A stretch of 64,000 nucleotides of DNA, from the NCBI RefSeq assembly GCF_945277285.1, contig NZ_CALYPR010000005.1, forward strand, positions 1 to 64,000, in the 5' to 3' direction. Both the position numbers and the translations under genes were made by a program. The stretch is from an uncultured Bartonella sp. GTDB taxonomy: Bacteria > Pseudomonadota > Alphaproteobacteria > Rhizobiales > Rhizobiaceae. The notes below the pieces were generated by a model. It was not told the origin of the DNA and did no database searches. It saw only the letters and a list, made by a program, of their open reading frames with translations. Below, in pieces: positions 47,143 to 56,581 of the stretch (positions are counted from its first letter, which is position 1; each line of letters starts with the position of its first letter).

Positions 47143-48668
47143 AGTTTTTTAACCGCTATCTTGCAGCCGGACTGTTTTCGGTTTTTGCGGCAATGCCAAT
47201 GTGGGCAACAGCAAAACCGCTGTCGGTCGGCGTCGAATTCAACCTCACCAAGCTTGATCCCACCAATATTAACGATACATTGACAATGGCGGCCTTGCGC
47301 ACGGTCTATCAAGGTCTTTTGGGGTTTGACAAGGATTTTAATATTGTGCCGCTTCTGGCCGAGCGTTATGAGGCGTCAAGCGATGCCAAGGAATTTACAT
47401 TCTACCTACGCAAGGGGGTGAAGTTCCATGATGGCACAGATTTTAATGCTAGCGCTGTCAAATTTAATCTTGATCGTCTCACCAATCCGGAAAACAAGCT
47501 GTCACGGCGTGTTTTGGTGTCAATGGTAGATCATGTCGATGTGGTTGATGATTATACCATCAAAATTTATCTGAAAGAACCTTACGGGGCATTGCCTTCT
47601 TCGCTGGCCCACCCCGGCACCATGATGATTTCTCCTGAAGCAATCAAGAAATATGGCAAGGATATCGACCATAATCCGGTTGGCACAGGGCCATTCAAAT
47701 TCAAAAGCTGGAGCGGCGATATTTTTGAAGTTACGCGAAACGACAATTATTGGGGCAAGGTTGCCGATGTTGACGGCGTTATTATTCGTTCGGTTCCTGA
47801 AAGTGGTGCCCGCTTTGCCATGTTGCAGGCCGGCGAATTGCAATATGTTCCCGACTTTCCTTCCGAACTTGTGCAAATTGCCCAGAAAATCCCCACTCTT
47901 GATATCACTATTGCACCATCTATTTATGAATTCTACGCTTCGATGAATGTGATGAAAAAACCTTTTGATGACATCAGGGTGCGCAAAGCTCTGAATTATG
48001 CGGTCAATAAGGAAGCGTTCTGCAAGGTTGTGTTAAACGGTTATTGTGAACAGGCGACATCCTCCATTCCGCCACTGTTGCGCTTTTATACCAATGTCGG
48101 GCAATATGAATATAATCCTGAAAAAGCCAAACAGCTTCTTGCCGAAGCTGGTTTGGCAAATGGCTTCCAGACGGAAATCTTTTCCAGAAACAGCACTGCT
48201 GTCATTCGCGCTATGCAGTTTTTGCAACAGGAGCTTGCCAAGGTAAATGTCAAGGTAACGGTGACACCGCTTGAAGCCGGTGTCGAGGCTGATCGTGTAT
48301 GGGGGGCGCAATCGCCGGAAAAATCGGATGTTCAGATGCTTTATAGCGGCTGGTCGGCATCAACCGGCGACGCCGATTACGGTTTGCGTCCGCTGCTTGC
48401 CAGCGAGAGTTTTCCGCCGAATATGTATAATACGTCCTATTATAAAAACGAGAAAGTCGATGCCGCTCTTGCCGATGGTTTGAAAACAGCCGATGACAGC
48501 AAACGCGCTGAGGCTTATGCTATTGTCCAAAAAATCGTTTTTGACGATGCACCGTGGATTTTTCTTGGCCAAAAGCAGAATATTTCGGCAAAAAGCAAGA
48601 AAGTTTCAGGCGTTTATATGTTGCCTGACGGCGGCTTTTCGCTGGATGGCGCCAAATTTTCTGAATAA
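47139..48668 (+). CDS. gsiB: Peptide/glutathione ABC substrate-binding protein, first copy (GsiB-like)
   Basis: A 509-residue family-5 solute-binding protein with a Sec signal ([20 protein letters not shown], cleavage near AKP). It contains TDFNASAVKFNLDRL, YGKDIDHNPVGTGPFKFKSW and EAGVEADRVWGAQSPEKSD. The start is a GTG overlapping the gsiA stop, with AAAGGAGAGG upstream. GsiB-type proteins bind glutathione or di/tripeptides in the periplasm. A close paralogue follows directly, so the two may bind different ligands through one permease. Confidence 0.87.
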   Translation: MKFFNRYLAAGLFSVFAAMPMWATAKPLSVGVEFNLTKLDPTNINDTLTMAALRTVYQGLLGFDKDFNIVPLLAERYEASSDAKEFTFYLRKGVKFHDGTDFNASAVKFNLDRLTNPENKLSRRVLVSMVDHVDVVDDYTIKIYLKEPYGALPSSLAHPGTMMISPEAIKKYGKDIDHNPVGTGPFKFKSWSGDIFEVTRNDNYWGKVADVDGVIIRSVPESGARFAMLQAGELQYVPDFPSELVQIAQKIPTLDITIAPSIYEFYASMNVMKKPFDDIRVRKALNYAVNKEAFCKVVLNGYCEQATSSIPPLLRFYTNVGQYEYNPEKAKQLLAEAGLANGFQTEIFSRNSTAVIRAMQFLQQELAKVNVKVTVTPLEAGVEADRVWGAQSPEKSDVQMLYSGWSASTGDADYGLRPLLASESFPPNMYNTSYYKNEKVDAALADGLKTADDSKRAEAYAIVQKIVFDDAPWIFLGQKQNISAKSKKVSGVYMLPDGGFSLDGAKFSE

Positions 48669-48735
48669 TGGAAAAACACAGGTGGCGATAGAGGCGACAC
48701 TTGAAACATGAAATGAATTGAAACAGATTGGAAAA

Positions 48736-50268
48736 ATGATGTTCACATTCAAACGATTGCTTGCTGCGGGGCTTGTTTGTAGCACAATGTTGATGCCGAC
48801 ATGGGTGGAGGCCAAAACGTTGACCGTGGCTGTGCCGGTTAATCTGACCAAACTCGACCCGACCAATATCAATGATACATTGACCATGACATCGCTCAGA
48901 ACGATCTATCAGGGACTTTTGGCGTTCGATAAGGATTTGAACATTGTACCCCTTCTGGCAGAACGCTATGAGGCCTCGAATGACGCCAAGGAATTTACTT
49001 TCTACTTAAGAAAGGGCGTCAAATTCCATGATGGTACCGATTTTAATGCCAAAGCGGTTAAGATCAATCTTGAACGCCTTGCCAATCCCGACAACAAATT
49101 GTCGCGTCGTGTGCTTGTTTCGATGCTTGACCATGTCGAGATCGTTGACGACTATACGGTCAAGGTTCATCTGAAAGAGCCTTATGGTGCTTTTGCCTCG
49201 TCCATTGCTCATACCGGCACGATGATGATTTCACCGGCAGCGCTGGAAAAATATGGCAAGGATATTGACCGCCACCCCGTTGGCACTGGCCCGTTTGTTT
49301 ATAAAAACCGCACCAGTGATACACTGGAAGTGGTCAGAAACGAGCATTATTGGAATGGCAAAGTCGGGGTTGACGGTGTCGTTATCCGTTCAGTGCCAGA
49401 AAGTGGGGCACGGTTTGCCATGTTGCAGGCGGGGGAAGTACAGTTTGTTCCCGATTTTCCGCCGGAGCTTTTTCATGTTGCCGAAAAGATGCCCAACATT
49501 GTTGTCAGCAAAGAACCGTCAATTGCGGAATATTATGTCGCTATCAACACAATGAGAAAACCGTTTGACGATGTGCGGGTGCGTCAGGCCATGAACTATG
49601 CAGTGGACAAGGATGCTTTCTGCAAGGTTGTTATGAACGGTTTTTGTGAACCGGCAACATCGCCCATTCCGCCGCTTCTTAAATATTACACCAATGTCGG
49701 CCAATATAAGTATAACGTAGAAAAAGCCAAAGAGCTGTTAAAAGAGGCCGGCTACCCGAACGGTTTTGATACCGAAATTTTCGGGAAAAACAGCACAATG
49801 GTCATTCGCGGGTTGCAATTTTTGCAACAGCAACTGGGGGCTGTCAATATCAAGGTGAGTGTCACACCGCTTGAGGCCGGTGTCGAGGCTGATCGTGTCT
49901 GGGGGGCAAGAACGCCGGAAGAATCGACTGTCAAAATGCAGTTTGGTGGCTGGTCTGCTTCCACAGGAGATGCCGATTATGGCTTGCGACCGCTTTTTGC
50001 CAGCGAAAGTTTTCCGCCCAATCTTTACAATGTCGCCTATTATAAAAATGACGAGGTTGACAAGGATTTGGCCGATGCTGTGAAGACAGCTGATGACAAG
50101 ACCCGCGCCGCGCTTTATGCCAAGGCGCAAAAAATCATCTTTGCCGATGCTCCGTGGATTTTTCTCGGCCAGAACAACATTCTGTCAGGCAGAGCGAAAA
50201 ACCTTCACGGTGTTGTTACGTTACCGGATGGCGGCTTTCTTTTGCAGGATGCCAATTTTTCAGATTGA
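48736..50268 (+). CDS. Peptide/glutathione ABC substrate-binding protein, second copy (GsiB-like)
   Basis: A binding protein of about 510 residues, colinear with the preceding one and highly similar along its length. Shared blocks include LTKLDPTNINDTLTM, RGVLVSM-type segments after NKLSRR, PVGTGPF and EAGVEADRVWGA. Its Sec signal is MFTFKRLLAAGLVCSTMLMP with cleavage near VEAKT. I start at the ATG at 48736; an in-frame TTG at 48718 is possible. Tandem duplication is the simplest origin. Differences cluster in ligand-facing segments (for example FVYKNRTSDTLEVVRN against FKFKSWSGDIFEVTRN), so ligand preference may have diverged. Confidence 0.87.
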   Translation: MMFTFKRLLAAGLVCSTMLMPTWVEAKTLTVAVPVNLTKLDPTNINDTLTMTSLRTIYQGLLAFDKDLNIVPLLAERYEASNDAKEFTFYLRKGVKFHDGTDFNAKAVKINLERLANPDNKLSRRVLVSMLDHVEIVDDYTVKVHLKEPYGAFASSIAHTGTMMISPAALEKYGKDIDRHPVGTGPFVYKNRTSDTLEVVRNEHYWNGKVGVDGVVIRSVPESGARFAMLQAGEVQFVPDFPPELFHVAEKMPNIVVSKEPSIAEYYVAINTMRKPFDDVRVRQAMNYAVDKDAFCKVVMNGFCEPATSPIPPLLKYYTNVGQYKYNVEKAKELLKEAGYPNGFDTEIFGKNSTMVIRGLQFLQQQLGAVNIKVSVTPLEAGVEADRVWGARTPEESTVKMQFGGWSASTGDADYGLRPLFASESFPPNLYNVAYYKNDEVDKDLADAVKTADDKTRAALYAKAQKIIFADAPWIFLGQNNILSGRAKNLHGVVTLPDGGFLLQDANFSD

Positions 50269-50327
50269 ACAGATAGGTTGAGTGGCGGCCAAAAGCCGCT
50301 GCCCGGCTGCGAGTTTCGGGATATTAA

Positions 50328-51248
50328 ATGTTTGCTTTTATTATCAAACGTCTCCTTTCCATCATACCGGTGATTTTTGTCATTTCACTGATTGTGTTCG
50401 GTTTTGTGCGGCTTTTGCCGGGGGATCCGGCCCGTCTTGCTGCCGGTGTCGATTCCGATGCCAAAACAGTCGAGGCTATGCGCTCGCAACTTGGTCTCGA
50501 TAAACCGGTCTGGACACAATATGTGACCTTTGTGACAAATGCCGTCCATGGTGATTTTGGCGAATCCTTGAAGACCCGCAAACCAGTTTCAACCGAAATT
50601 GGCGAACGTTTTATGCCAACTGTTTGGCTCACCGTTTTCTCGATGGTCTGGTCCACTATATTGGGGCTTTTGATCGGTGTGTTTTCTGCCGTTAAAAGAG
50701 GCCGCTGGCAGGATTATACCGGTATGGTTGTGGCCGTTTCGGGCATTTCTTTTCCGGTTTTCTGGCTTGGCCTTTTGCTGATCAATCTGTTTTCTGTGCG
50801 TCTGGGCTGGTTGCCAACGGGTGGCTACGGCACAATCTGGCATTTTATTATGCCATCATTTACCTTGGGTGTCGGGGTGGCAGCCATTATGGCGCGTTTT
50901 TCGCGTTCTGCTTTTATCGAAATCTCGCGTGAAGATTATATCCGCACCGCGCGTGCCAAGGGTGTGCCGGAACGGCTGGTGACATGGAAACATACGTTGC
51001 GCAACGCGCTTATTCCGGTCATTACTATGGTGGGCTTGCAATTCGGCTTTTTGCTGGGTGGTTCCATTGTTGTCGAAACAGTGTTTTCATGGCCGGGTTT
51101 GGGGCGGCTACTGATTGATTCGGTGTCCTACCGTGACTATCCGGTATTACAGGCTCTTATCCTGCTATTTTCGCTCGAATTCATCCTTATCAATCTATTG
51201 GTCGATGTCCTTTATGCTTTTGTAAATCCGGAGATTCGCTACTCATGA
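50328..51248 (+). CDS. gsiC: Glutathione/peptide ABC transporter permease GsiC
   Basis: A 306-residue permease of the DppB/GsiC group. The N-terminal [20 protein letters not shown] is typical, then [13 protein letters not shown], and the coupling motif [29 protein letters not shown] near 200-228. About six helices are evident. Its stop overlaps the gsiD start by four bases (ATGA). A small GC hairpin (GCGGC/GCCGC) occurs about 35 bp upstream in the gap after the second binding protein and could tune expression of the permeases relative to the binding proteins. Confidence 0.9.
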   Translation: MFAFIIKRLLSIIPVIFVISLIVFGFVRLLPGDPARLAAGVDSDAKTVEAMRSQLGLDKPVWTQYVTFVTNAVHGDFGESLKTRKPVSTEIGERFMPTVWLTVFSMVWSTILGLLIGVFSAVKRGRWQDYTGMVVAVSGISFPVFWLGLLLINLFSVRLGWLPTGGYGTIWHFIMPSFTLGVGVAAIMARFSRSAFIEISREDYIRTARAKGVPERLVTWKHTLRNALIPVITMVGLQFGFLLGGSIVVETVFSWPGLGRLLIDSVSYRDYPVLQALILLFSLEFILINLLVDVLYAFVNPEIRYS

Positions 51249-52132
51249 GTGAGCAAACTTCATCCGATACACTTGTGGCCGAAGCCACACGCAAACCATT
51301 TGGTGAATTCTTGCGCCGGTTTTTGCGCCAGAAGGCTGCCATTGTTGCGCTCATTTTTCTGCTTTTGTTGATCGGTTCGGCCATTTTTGCCCCGCTCTTT
51401 ATGACACTTGATCCCAATAATGCCGATTATAATGCCATTTTGCAGGGCTCGTCATCATCACACTGGGCAGGAACAGATGAATATGGACGCGATATTTTTA
51501 CCCGCATTATTTATGGCGGGCGCATTTCTTTGGCGGTCGGTTTTCTTTCTGTGACGCTGGGTGGTTTGGTCGGAGTTTTTCTCGGCATTCTTGCCGGTTT
51601 TTATGGCGGCTTTCTCGATTCACTCATCATGCGCATTTCCGATGTGCTGTTTGCCTTTCCGGGCATTCTTCTTGCTATTGCCGTTATTGCCATTCTGGGG
51701 CCGGGCATTGATAATGTGATTTATGCGGTGGCGGTATTTTCGGTTCCGGTATTTGCGCGTCTGTCGCGCGGCACCACATTGTCGATGAAAAAAGCCGTCT
51801 ATATTGATGCTGCCCGCGCTATTGGTGTTTCCGACCACATGATTGTGCTGCGCCATTTATTGCCCGGCACATTGCCAAATGTGATTGTCTATTTTTCCAT
51901 GCGTATCGGCACATCCATTCTAACGGCGGCAAGCCTGTCATTTATCGGCCTTGGTGCCCAGCCGCCGAGCTCGGAATGGGGGGCAATGCTGGCTGCGGGA
52001 AGAAGCTATATGGGGGTTGCCGATCACCTGACACTTTATCCCGGCATTGCAATTTTTGTCACCGTTCTTGCTTTCAATGTTTTTGGCGATGGTTTGCGTG
52101 ATGCACTTGACCCGAAAATTGATGTCAACTGA
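51245..52132 (+). CDS. gsiD: Glutathione/peptide ABC transporter permease GsiD
   Basis: A 295-residue permease of the DppC/GsiD group. It has a soluble N-terminus, [23 protein letters not shown], the coupling segment [22 protein letters not shown], and [19 protein letters not shown] near the C-terminus. It partners with GsiC. Overlap with gsiC and the 58-bp gap to the isoaspartyl peptidase gene show that these form one operon. Confidence 0.9.
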   Translation: MSEQTSSDTLVAEATRKPFGEFLRRFLRQKAAIVALIFLLLLIGSAIFAPLFMTLDPNNADYNAILQGSSSSHWAGTDEYGRDIFTRIIYGGRISLAVGFLSVTLGGLVGVFLGILAGFYGGFLDSLIMRISDVLFAFPGILLAIAVIAILGPGIDNVIYAVAVFSVPVFARLSRGTTLSMKKAVYIDAARAIGVSDHMIVLRHLLPGTLPNVIVYFSMRIGTSILTAASLSFIGLGAQPPSSEWGAMLAAGRSYMGVADHLTLYPGIAIFVTVLAFNVFGDGLRDALDPKIDVN

Positions 52133-52190
52133 TCGGCCAGAACGCTTGAATGATTGACATAGCTATAGATGTTTTTGAAAGGACTTTGAA

Positions 52191-53120
52191 ATGTCTTCTC
52201 CGGTAAAGCCGGTTATCGCCATTCATGGCGGAGCCGGTACAATGCGCTCGCAAGATATGACAGAAGAAAAGGAAAAAGCCTATCGCCACGGGCTGCAACA
52301 GGCACTCGAGGCAGGGCGGGCGATATTGCTGGCAAATGGTTCGGCTCTTGATGCGGTTACCGCTTCAGTCATGGCACTGGAAGATGATCCGCTTTTTAAC
52401 GCTGGGCGCGGTGCTGTTTATACCACCAAGCGCACACAGGAAATGGACGCGGCAATCATGGACGGGCGCGACCGCAATGCCGGTGCCGTTGCCGGTATTT
52501 TTGGGCCGCGTCATCCCATTCTTGCTGCCCGCGCCGTGATGGAAAAAACCGAACATGTGTTTCTTGCCGGCAATGGTGCTAACGAGTTCTGCCGTGACAT
52601 TGGCCTAGAAATCAAGCCGGAAGAATGGTTTTATACCGAGCGGCGCATGAAAGCACTTGAACAGGAAATGGAGCGGCGTCGCTTGGGCGGGGAAGAAAAC
52701 GACCCGTCGCGTCGCCATGGCACTGTGGGTGCGGTTGCTGCCGATTGTTTTGGCCATGTGGCTGCAGCCACCTCGACCGGCGGAATGACCGCCAAGTTTC
52801 CCGGCCGTGTCGGTGACAGCCCGGTGATAGGCGCCGGAACATGGGCAGATGATAAAACGTGTGCCGTCTCCGCCACCGGCCATGGTGAATATTTTATACG
52901 TTTTGCTGCCGCTCATGAAATTGATGCGCGTATTCGCTGGGGTAAAGAAACATTGACCGAAGCGGCCAATTCGGTTGTCAAGGATCTGAAAAAGATTGGC
53001 GGCGAAGGCGGGCTTATTGCTGTCAATGCCAAGGGCGAGATTTGCCTGCCTTTCAACAGCGAAGGTATGTATCGCGCATGGATGGGAAAAGACGGCGAAA
53101 TCCATACCGCGATTTACTGA
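52191..53120 (+). CDS. iaaA: Isoaspartyl peptidase/L-asparaginase (N-terminal nucleophile hydrolase)
   Basis: A 309-residue plant-type asparaginase. It has AIHGGAGTMRS at the start, NAGRGAVYTTKRTQEMDAAIMDG in consecutive blocks, and the self-cleavage motif RRHGTVGAVAAD with nucleophile Thr178. GDSPVIGAGTWADD and SATGHGEYFIRFAAAHEI follow. It self-cleaves before Thr178 and then splits beta-aspartyl dipeptides. In E. coli iaaA heads the gsi operon; here it is at the tail, so the partnership is kept with changed order. A strong terminator follows at 53146. The last 110 bp are present again at 60431-60540. Confidence 0.93.
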   Translation: MSSPVKPVIAIHGGAGTMRSQDMTEEKEKAYRHGLQQALEAGRAILLANGSALDAVTASVMALEDDPLFNAGRGAVYTTKRTQEMDAAIMDGRDRNAGAVAGIFGPRHPILAARAVMEKTEHVFLAGNGANEFCRDIGLEIKPEEWFYTERRMKALEQEMERRRLGGEENDPSRRHGTVGAVAADCFGHVAAATSTGGMTAKFPGRVGDSPVIGAGTWADDKTCAVSATGHGEYFIRFAAAHEIDARIRWGKETLTEAANSVVKDLKKIGGEGGLIAVNAKGEICLPFNSEGMYRAWMGKDGEIHTAIY

Positions 53121-53145
53121 TCATTGATTTTTGTAATCAGCCATT

Positions 53146-53180
53146 AAAACCGTGCTTTTATCTTGAAAGCACGGTTTTTT
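53146..53180 (+). terminator. Intrinsic terminator of the gsi-iaaA operon
   Basis: AAAACCGTGCTTT (53146-53158) pairs with AAAGCACGGTTTT (53166-53178), followed by further Ts. The same 35-base sequence with one change ends the iaaA fragment 7.4 kb away. Confidence 0.9.
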
Positions 53181-53361
53181 CTTGGTCTTCAACAGGCTCT
53201 TGTTCATTCGATGCGATCTTTCCTTTAAAGCGAGCTCTGTCATCCTTGCCTAATAGGTAGACCTTACCCCATTCCACCTCTCCCGGTTTTTCCAATTTAT
53301 CCTGTGTAACAACTATTTTCTCGGGGGGTGGTAAAAAGCTGATGCACATAGTTACAGGCAT
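53158..53361 (-). CDS. Possible small protein of 67 residues, unknown
   Basis: An ATG at 53361 with AGGA about seven bases upstream opens a frame encoding a hydrophilic peptide (MPVTMCISFLPPPEKIVVTQ, then KLEKPGEVEWGKVYLLG). It ends inside the terminator of the convergent iaaA transcript. A usable start argues for a gene; the lack of a recognisable family and the overlap with the terminator argue against. It lies in the insertion between the two iaaA ends. Confidence 0.33.
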   Translation of the reverse strand: MPVTMCISFLPPPEKIVVTQDKLEKPGEVEWGKVYLLGKDDRARFKGKIASNEQEPVEDQEKTVLSR

Positions 53362-53526
53362 AAAAAATCCTAACTTATCAAAGCTGATCACCAATGCCAG
53401 AAAAACAGCAATAAGCGACTAAGGCAGGATCGGGACATATCACCTGCCGGACAAAGCTAGGTTCAGCAAAAACAGCAATAGCCGGATAGTGCATTTCTTG
53501 CCCAGTATCGCGCTTGTTATCAAATA

Positions 53527-53567
53527 TTAACAAAAATTGACGTAAAAATGTTATTTTTTGTTAAAAT
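53527..53567 (+). promoter_or_regulatory. Candidate promoter and operator of the tetronate operon
   Basis: TTGACG (53537-53542) with an A/T-rich -10 region about 18-19 bp downstream (TTAAAAT, 53561-53567) makes a plausible sigma-70 promoter. It is bracketed by an inverted repeat TTAACAAAAA (53527-53536)/TTTTTGTTAA (53555-53564). A repressor of DeoR type bound here would block RNA polymerase, and a DeoR gene is in the operon. The assignment is from position and symmetry alone. Confidence 0.45.
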
Positions 53568-53625
53568 ATGTTGAAAAATGATAAATAGCGAGATAGCTTC
53601 AGTCAGGATTGAAAGGGAGGCATTA

Positions 53626-54525
53626 ATGCCCAGTAACTATAAAGTCTGTATTGTTGGTCTTGGATCCATGGGAATGGGGGTCGCTCGTTCGTGCCTTGCT
53701 GCGGGCCTCAAAACCTATGGCATTGATCTTGATCTCGAAAAATGCCGTTTATTGGAAAAAGCGGGTGCTGTCAGTGCCGGCGCAACTTGTGAAGATGCCG
53801 AAAATTTGGATGCGTTGGTGCTGCTTGTGGTCAATGCCAAACAGTGCAAAGCGGTTCTATTTAGTGAAAATGGTCTTGCCAAGCGTTTGAAGCAAGGTGC
53901 AGTTGTGATGGTTTCGTCGACAATATCGGCAGCAGATGCTAAAGAAATTGCAGCGGCACTTGAACAAAGTGGGCTTCTGGTTCTTGATGCTCCGGTTTCA
54001 GGTGGCGCGGCAAAAGCCAATACTGGCGATATTACCGTTATGGCGGCAGGCAAAGAACAAGCTTTTGACAGGTTACAGCCGGTTTTAAGTGCTGTGGCGG
54101 GAAAAGTTTATAATATCGGTGAGGAAATTGGCCTCGGTTCTACAGTCAAGATTATCCATCAACTGCTTGCTGGTGTTCATATTGCCGCCGGTGCCGAAGC
54201 TATGGCACTTGCAGCGCGCGCCAATATTCCGCTTGATGTTATGTATGATGTCGTGACCCATGCTGCGGGAAACAGCTGGATGTTCGAGAACCGAATGAAA
54301 CATGTTGTTGACGGTGATTATACCGCCCAGTCGGCTGTTGATATTTTTGTAAAAGATTTGCGCCTTGTTAGCGAGACCGGATTGGCATTGAATTTTCCCC
54401 TGCCGCTTGCAAGCACAGCCTATACAATGTTTGCCAACGCGTCGAATGCCGGCTTCGGCAAACTTGATGACTCTGCAGTTATCAAAACATTTTCCGGTGT
54501 GAAATTACCAGAAAAGGGTGCTTGA
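53626..54525 (+). CDS. ltnD: L-threonate dehydrogenase LtnD
   Basis: A 299-residue beta-hydroxyacid dehydrogenase with the Rossmann motif IVGLGSMGMGVARSCL at residues 8-23, substrate motif DAPVSGGAAKANTGD near 121-135 and catalytic lysine in GSTVKIIHQLLAG near 170. LtnD oxidises L-threonate to 2-oxo-tetronate. I start at the ATG at 53626 with GGGAGG upstream; the frame is open 48 bp earlier without such a site. Adjacent otnK, otnI and otnC identify the branch against 3-hydroxyisobutyrate or tartronate semialdehyde enzymes. Confidence 0.85.
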   Translation: MPSNYKVCIVGLGSMGMGVARSCLAAGLKTYGIDLDLEKCRLLEKAGAVSAGATCEDAENLDALVLLVVNAKQCKAVLFSENGLAKRLKQGAVVMVSSTISAADAKEIAAALEQSGLLVLDAPVSGGAAKANTGDITVMAAGKEQAFDRLQPVLSAVAGKVYNIGEEIGLGSTVKIIHQLLAGVHIAAGAEAMALAARANIPLDVMYDVVTHAAGNSWMFENRMKHVVDGDYTAQSAVDIFVKDLRLVSETGLALNFPLPLASTAYTMFANASNAGFGKLDDSAVIKTFSGVKLPEKGA

Positions 54526-54526
54526 T

Positions 54527-55795
54527 ATGAAGCTTGGTGTTATCGCCGATGATTTTACCGGTGCAACAGATATTGCCGGTTTTCTGGTCAGTAATGGTTT
54601 AAAAACAGTCCAACTGAATGGTGTACCTTCTGGTGCACTTGATATTGACGCCGATGCGGTTGTAATCAGCTTAAAAAGCCGGTCATGTGCACCACAAAAA
54701 GCAGTCGCCGATAGTCTTGCGGCATTGCGCTGGCTGCAAAGCCACCATTGCCAGCAGTTTTTCTTCAAATATTGCTCGACCTTTGACAGTACGCCAAAAG
54801 GTAATATCGGCCCCGTAACCGATGCGTTGCTTGCTGCTCTTCATGAAGATTTTACTGTTATTTGCCCGGTTTTACCCGTCAATGGCCGCACGATCTACTG
54901 TGGCTATCTTTTCGTCAATGGTGTGCCTTTGAGTGAATCGGGTATGCGCCATCATCCGGTAACGCCTATGACAGATTCCAATATTATGCGGGTCATGGAA
55001 GCACAATCCAGCGGGAAGGCCGGCAATATTTCCAGCGATGTCATCGACCGCGGTGTCGCGGCAGTAAAAATGGCCATGCAGCAATTGCGCCAGCAGGGTG
55101 TGCGTTACGCGGTGCTTGATTCATTGAATGAACGCCATATCGAAATACTTGGCAAAGCCGTTGCCGATATGAAGCTCGTTACAGGCGGTTCGGGGCTTGC
55201 TGATGGCATGGCACGGGCGTGGACCGATTTACATGGTGATGTCGCAATAGCCGAAGCGGCAGGTGCGCCCTGTGAAGGTGCTACAATTGTGCTTTCCGGC
55301 TCATGTTCGCAAATGACCAATGCTCAGGTTGAAAAATATAAGCATGAAGCACCTTCTTGGGCCATTGATGTGTCGCGTGCAGTCAATGACAAGGACTATT
55401 ATTTAGACATTGTTGAATGGGTTTTGGCCAATAGCGATCAAAACTATGCGCCGCTTGTCTATGCAACCGTAAAGCCGGACGAATTAAAGGCAACACAAGC
55501 GCTCTTTGGTGCCGAACGTGCAAGTGCGGCAATCGAAACATTGTTTGCCACATTGGCAAAAACATTGGCAGACAAGGGCTATAGGCGCTTTATTGTTGCC
55601 GGTGGTGAAACATCGGGAGCAGTAACGCAGGCACTTAAAATCGACGGCTTTAAAATCGGTCCACAAATAGCCCCCGGAGTTCCATGGGTGCGCGGCATCG
55701 GAAAGCCGCTTTCGCTCGCATTGAAATCAGGCAATTTCGGCAAAGAAGATTTCTTCTTTGCTGCCCAACAAATGAAGACCAGTAAAGGAAATTGA
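54527..55795 (+). CDS. otnK: 3-oxo-tetronate kinase OtnK (DUF1537 family)
   Basis: A 422-residue four-carbon acid sugar kinase. The N-terminal MKLGVIADDFTGATDIAGFL is the acid-sugar-binding domain signature (DDFTGA). The C-terminal nucleotide-binding part includes IVLSGSCSQMTNAQV and VAGGETSGAVTQALKI. It phosphorylates 3-oxo-tetronate with ATP. The ATG lies two bases after the ltnD stop. Length and both motif sets are complete. Confidence 0.9.
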   Translation: MKLGVIADDFTGATDIAGFLVSNGLKTVQLNGVPSGALDIDADAVVISLKSRSCAPQKAVADSLAALRWLQSHHCQQFFFKYCSTFDSTPKGNIGPVTDALLAALHEDFTVICPVLPVNGRTIYCGYLFVNGVPLSESGMRHHPVTPMTDSNIMRVMEAQSSGKAGNISSDVIDRGVAAVKMAMQQLRQQGVRYAVLDSLNERHIEILGKAVADMKLVTGGSGLADGMARAWTDLHGDVAIAEAAGAPCEGATIVLSGSCSQMTNAQVEKYKHEAPSWAIDVSRAVNDKDYYLDIVEWVLANSDQNYAPLVYATVKPDELKATQALFGAERASAAIETLFATLAKTLADKGYRRFIVAGGETSGAVTQALKIDGFKIGPQIAPGVPWVRGIGKPLSLALKSGNFGKEDFFFAAQQMKTSKGN

Positions 55796-55799
55796 TATT

Positions 55800-56579
55800 A
55801 TGCCACGTTTTGCTGCTAATCTTTCGATGATGTTTACCGATGTTCCTTTTATTGAACGTTTCAGCCGTGCAGCCAAAGCAGGATTTGAAGCGGTTGAATT
55901 TCTTTTCCCTTATGAATTTGCGCCGGCAGTTCTGGCTCAACAACTAGAGAAAAATGGCCTCGCCCAAGCATTATTCAATATGCCTGCCGGAAATTGGGCA
56001 GCCGGAGAGCGCGGTATGGCAGCAATTCCTGGGCGCGAGGCAGAATTCCGAAAAAATGTCGACAAAGCTCTGGAATATGCTTTGGCACTTAATTGCAAGC
56101 GTCTTCATGCCATGTCGGGCGTTGTCACCGGGCTTGATTATGATGCTTGCAAAAAGACCTATATTGAAAATTTCCGTTATGCTGCCGACAAGCTCGCTCC
56201 TTATGGTATTACGGTTGTGACCGAACCTATCAATACCCGCGATATGCCGGGTTATTTTATCAATCATCAGCTTGATGGTGTGCGGTTTATGGAGGAAGTG
56301 GGCCGGCCCAATGCTTCGGTACAATTCGATCTTTATCATGCACAGATTATGGATGGCGATCTTACGCGACTTGCTGAAAAAATGGCCGGTAAATTTGCTC
56401 ATGTTCAGGTTGCATCGGTGCCAGATCGCCATGAACCGGATGAGGGAGAACTGAATTTTCCTTATCTTTTTGATGTTCTTGACCGCATTGGTTTTAAGGG
56501 ATTTGTCGGCTGCGAATATAATCCACGGGGCAAAACCGAAGATGGTTTAGCCTGGTTTCAACCTTATAGGAAGCACTGA
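55800..56579 (+). CDS. otnI: 2-oxo-tetronate isomerase OtnI (hydroxypyruvate-isomerase-like)
   Basis: A 259-residue TIM-barrel protein. MPRFAANLSMMFTDVPFIER starts it and EAVEFLFPYEF, AGERGMAAIPGRE and TEPINTRDMPGYFI follow, and then QFDLYHAQIMDGDL and GCEYNPRGKTEDGLAW. This is the Hyi/OtnI pattern, with metal-ligand E and H/D residues in place. In this operon it should interconvert 2-oxo- and 3-oxo-tetronate between LtnD and OtnK. It starts four bases after otnK. Confidence 0.88.
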   Translation: MPRFAANLSMMFTDVPFIERFSRAAKAGFEAVEFLFPYEFAPAVLAQQLEKNGLAQALFNMPAGNWAAGERGMAAIPGREAEFRKNVDKALEYALALNCKRLHAMSGVVTGLDYDACKKTYIENFRYAADKLAPYGITVVTEPINTRDMPGYFINHQLDGVRFMEEVGRPNASVQFDLYHAQIMDGDLTRLAEKMAGKFAHVQVASVPDRHEPDEGELNFPYLFDVLDRIGFKGFVGCEYNPRGKTEDGLAWFQPYRKH

Positions 56580-56581
56580 TT

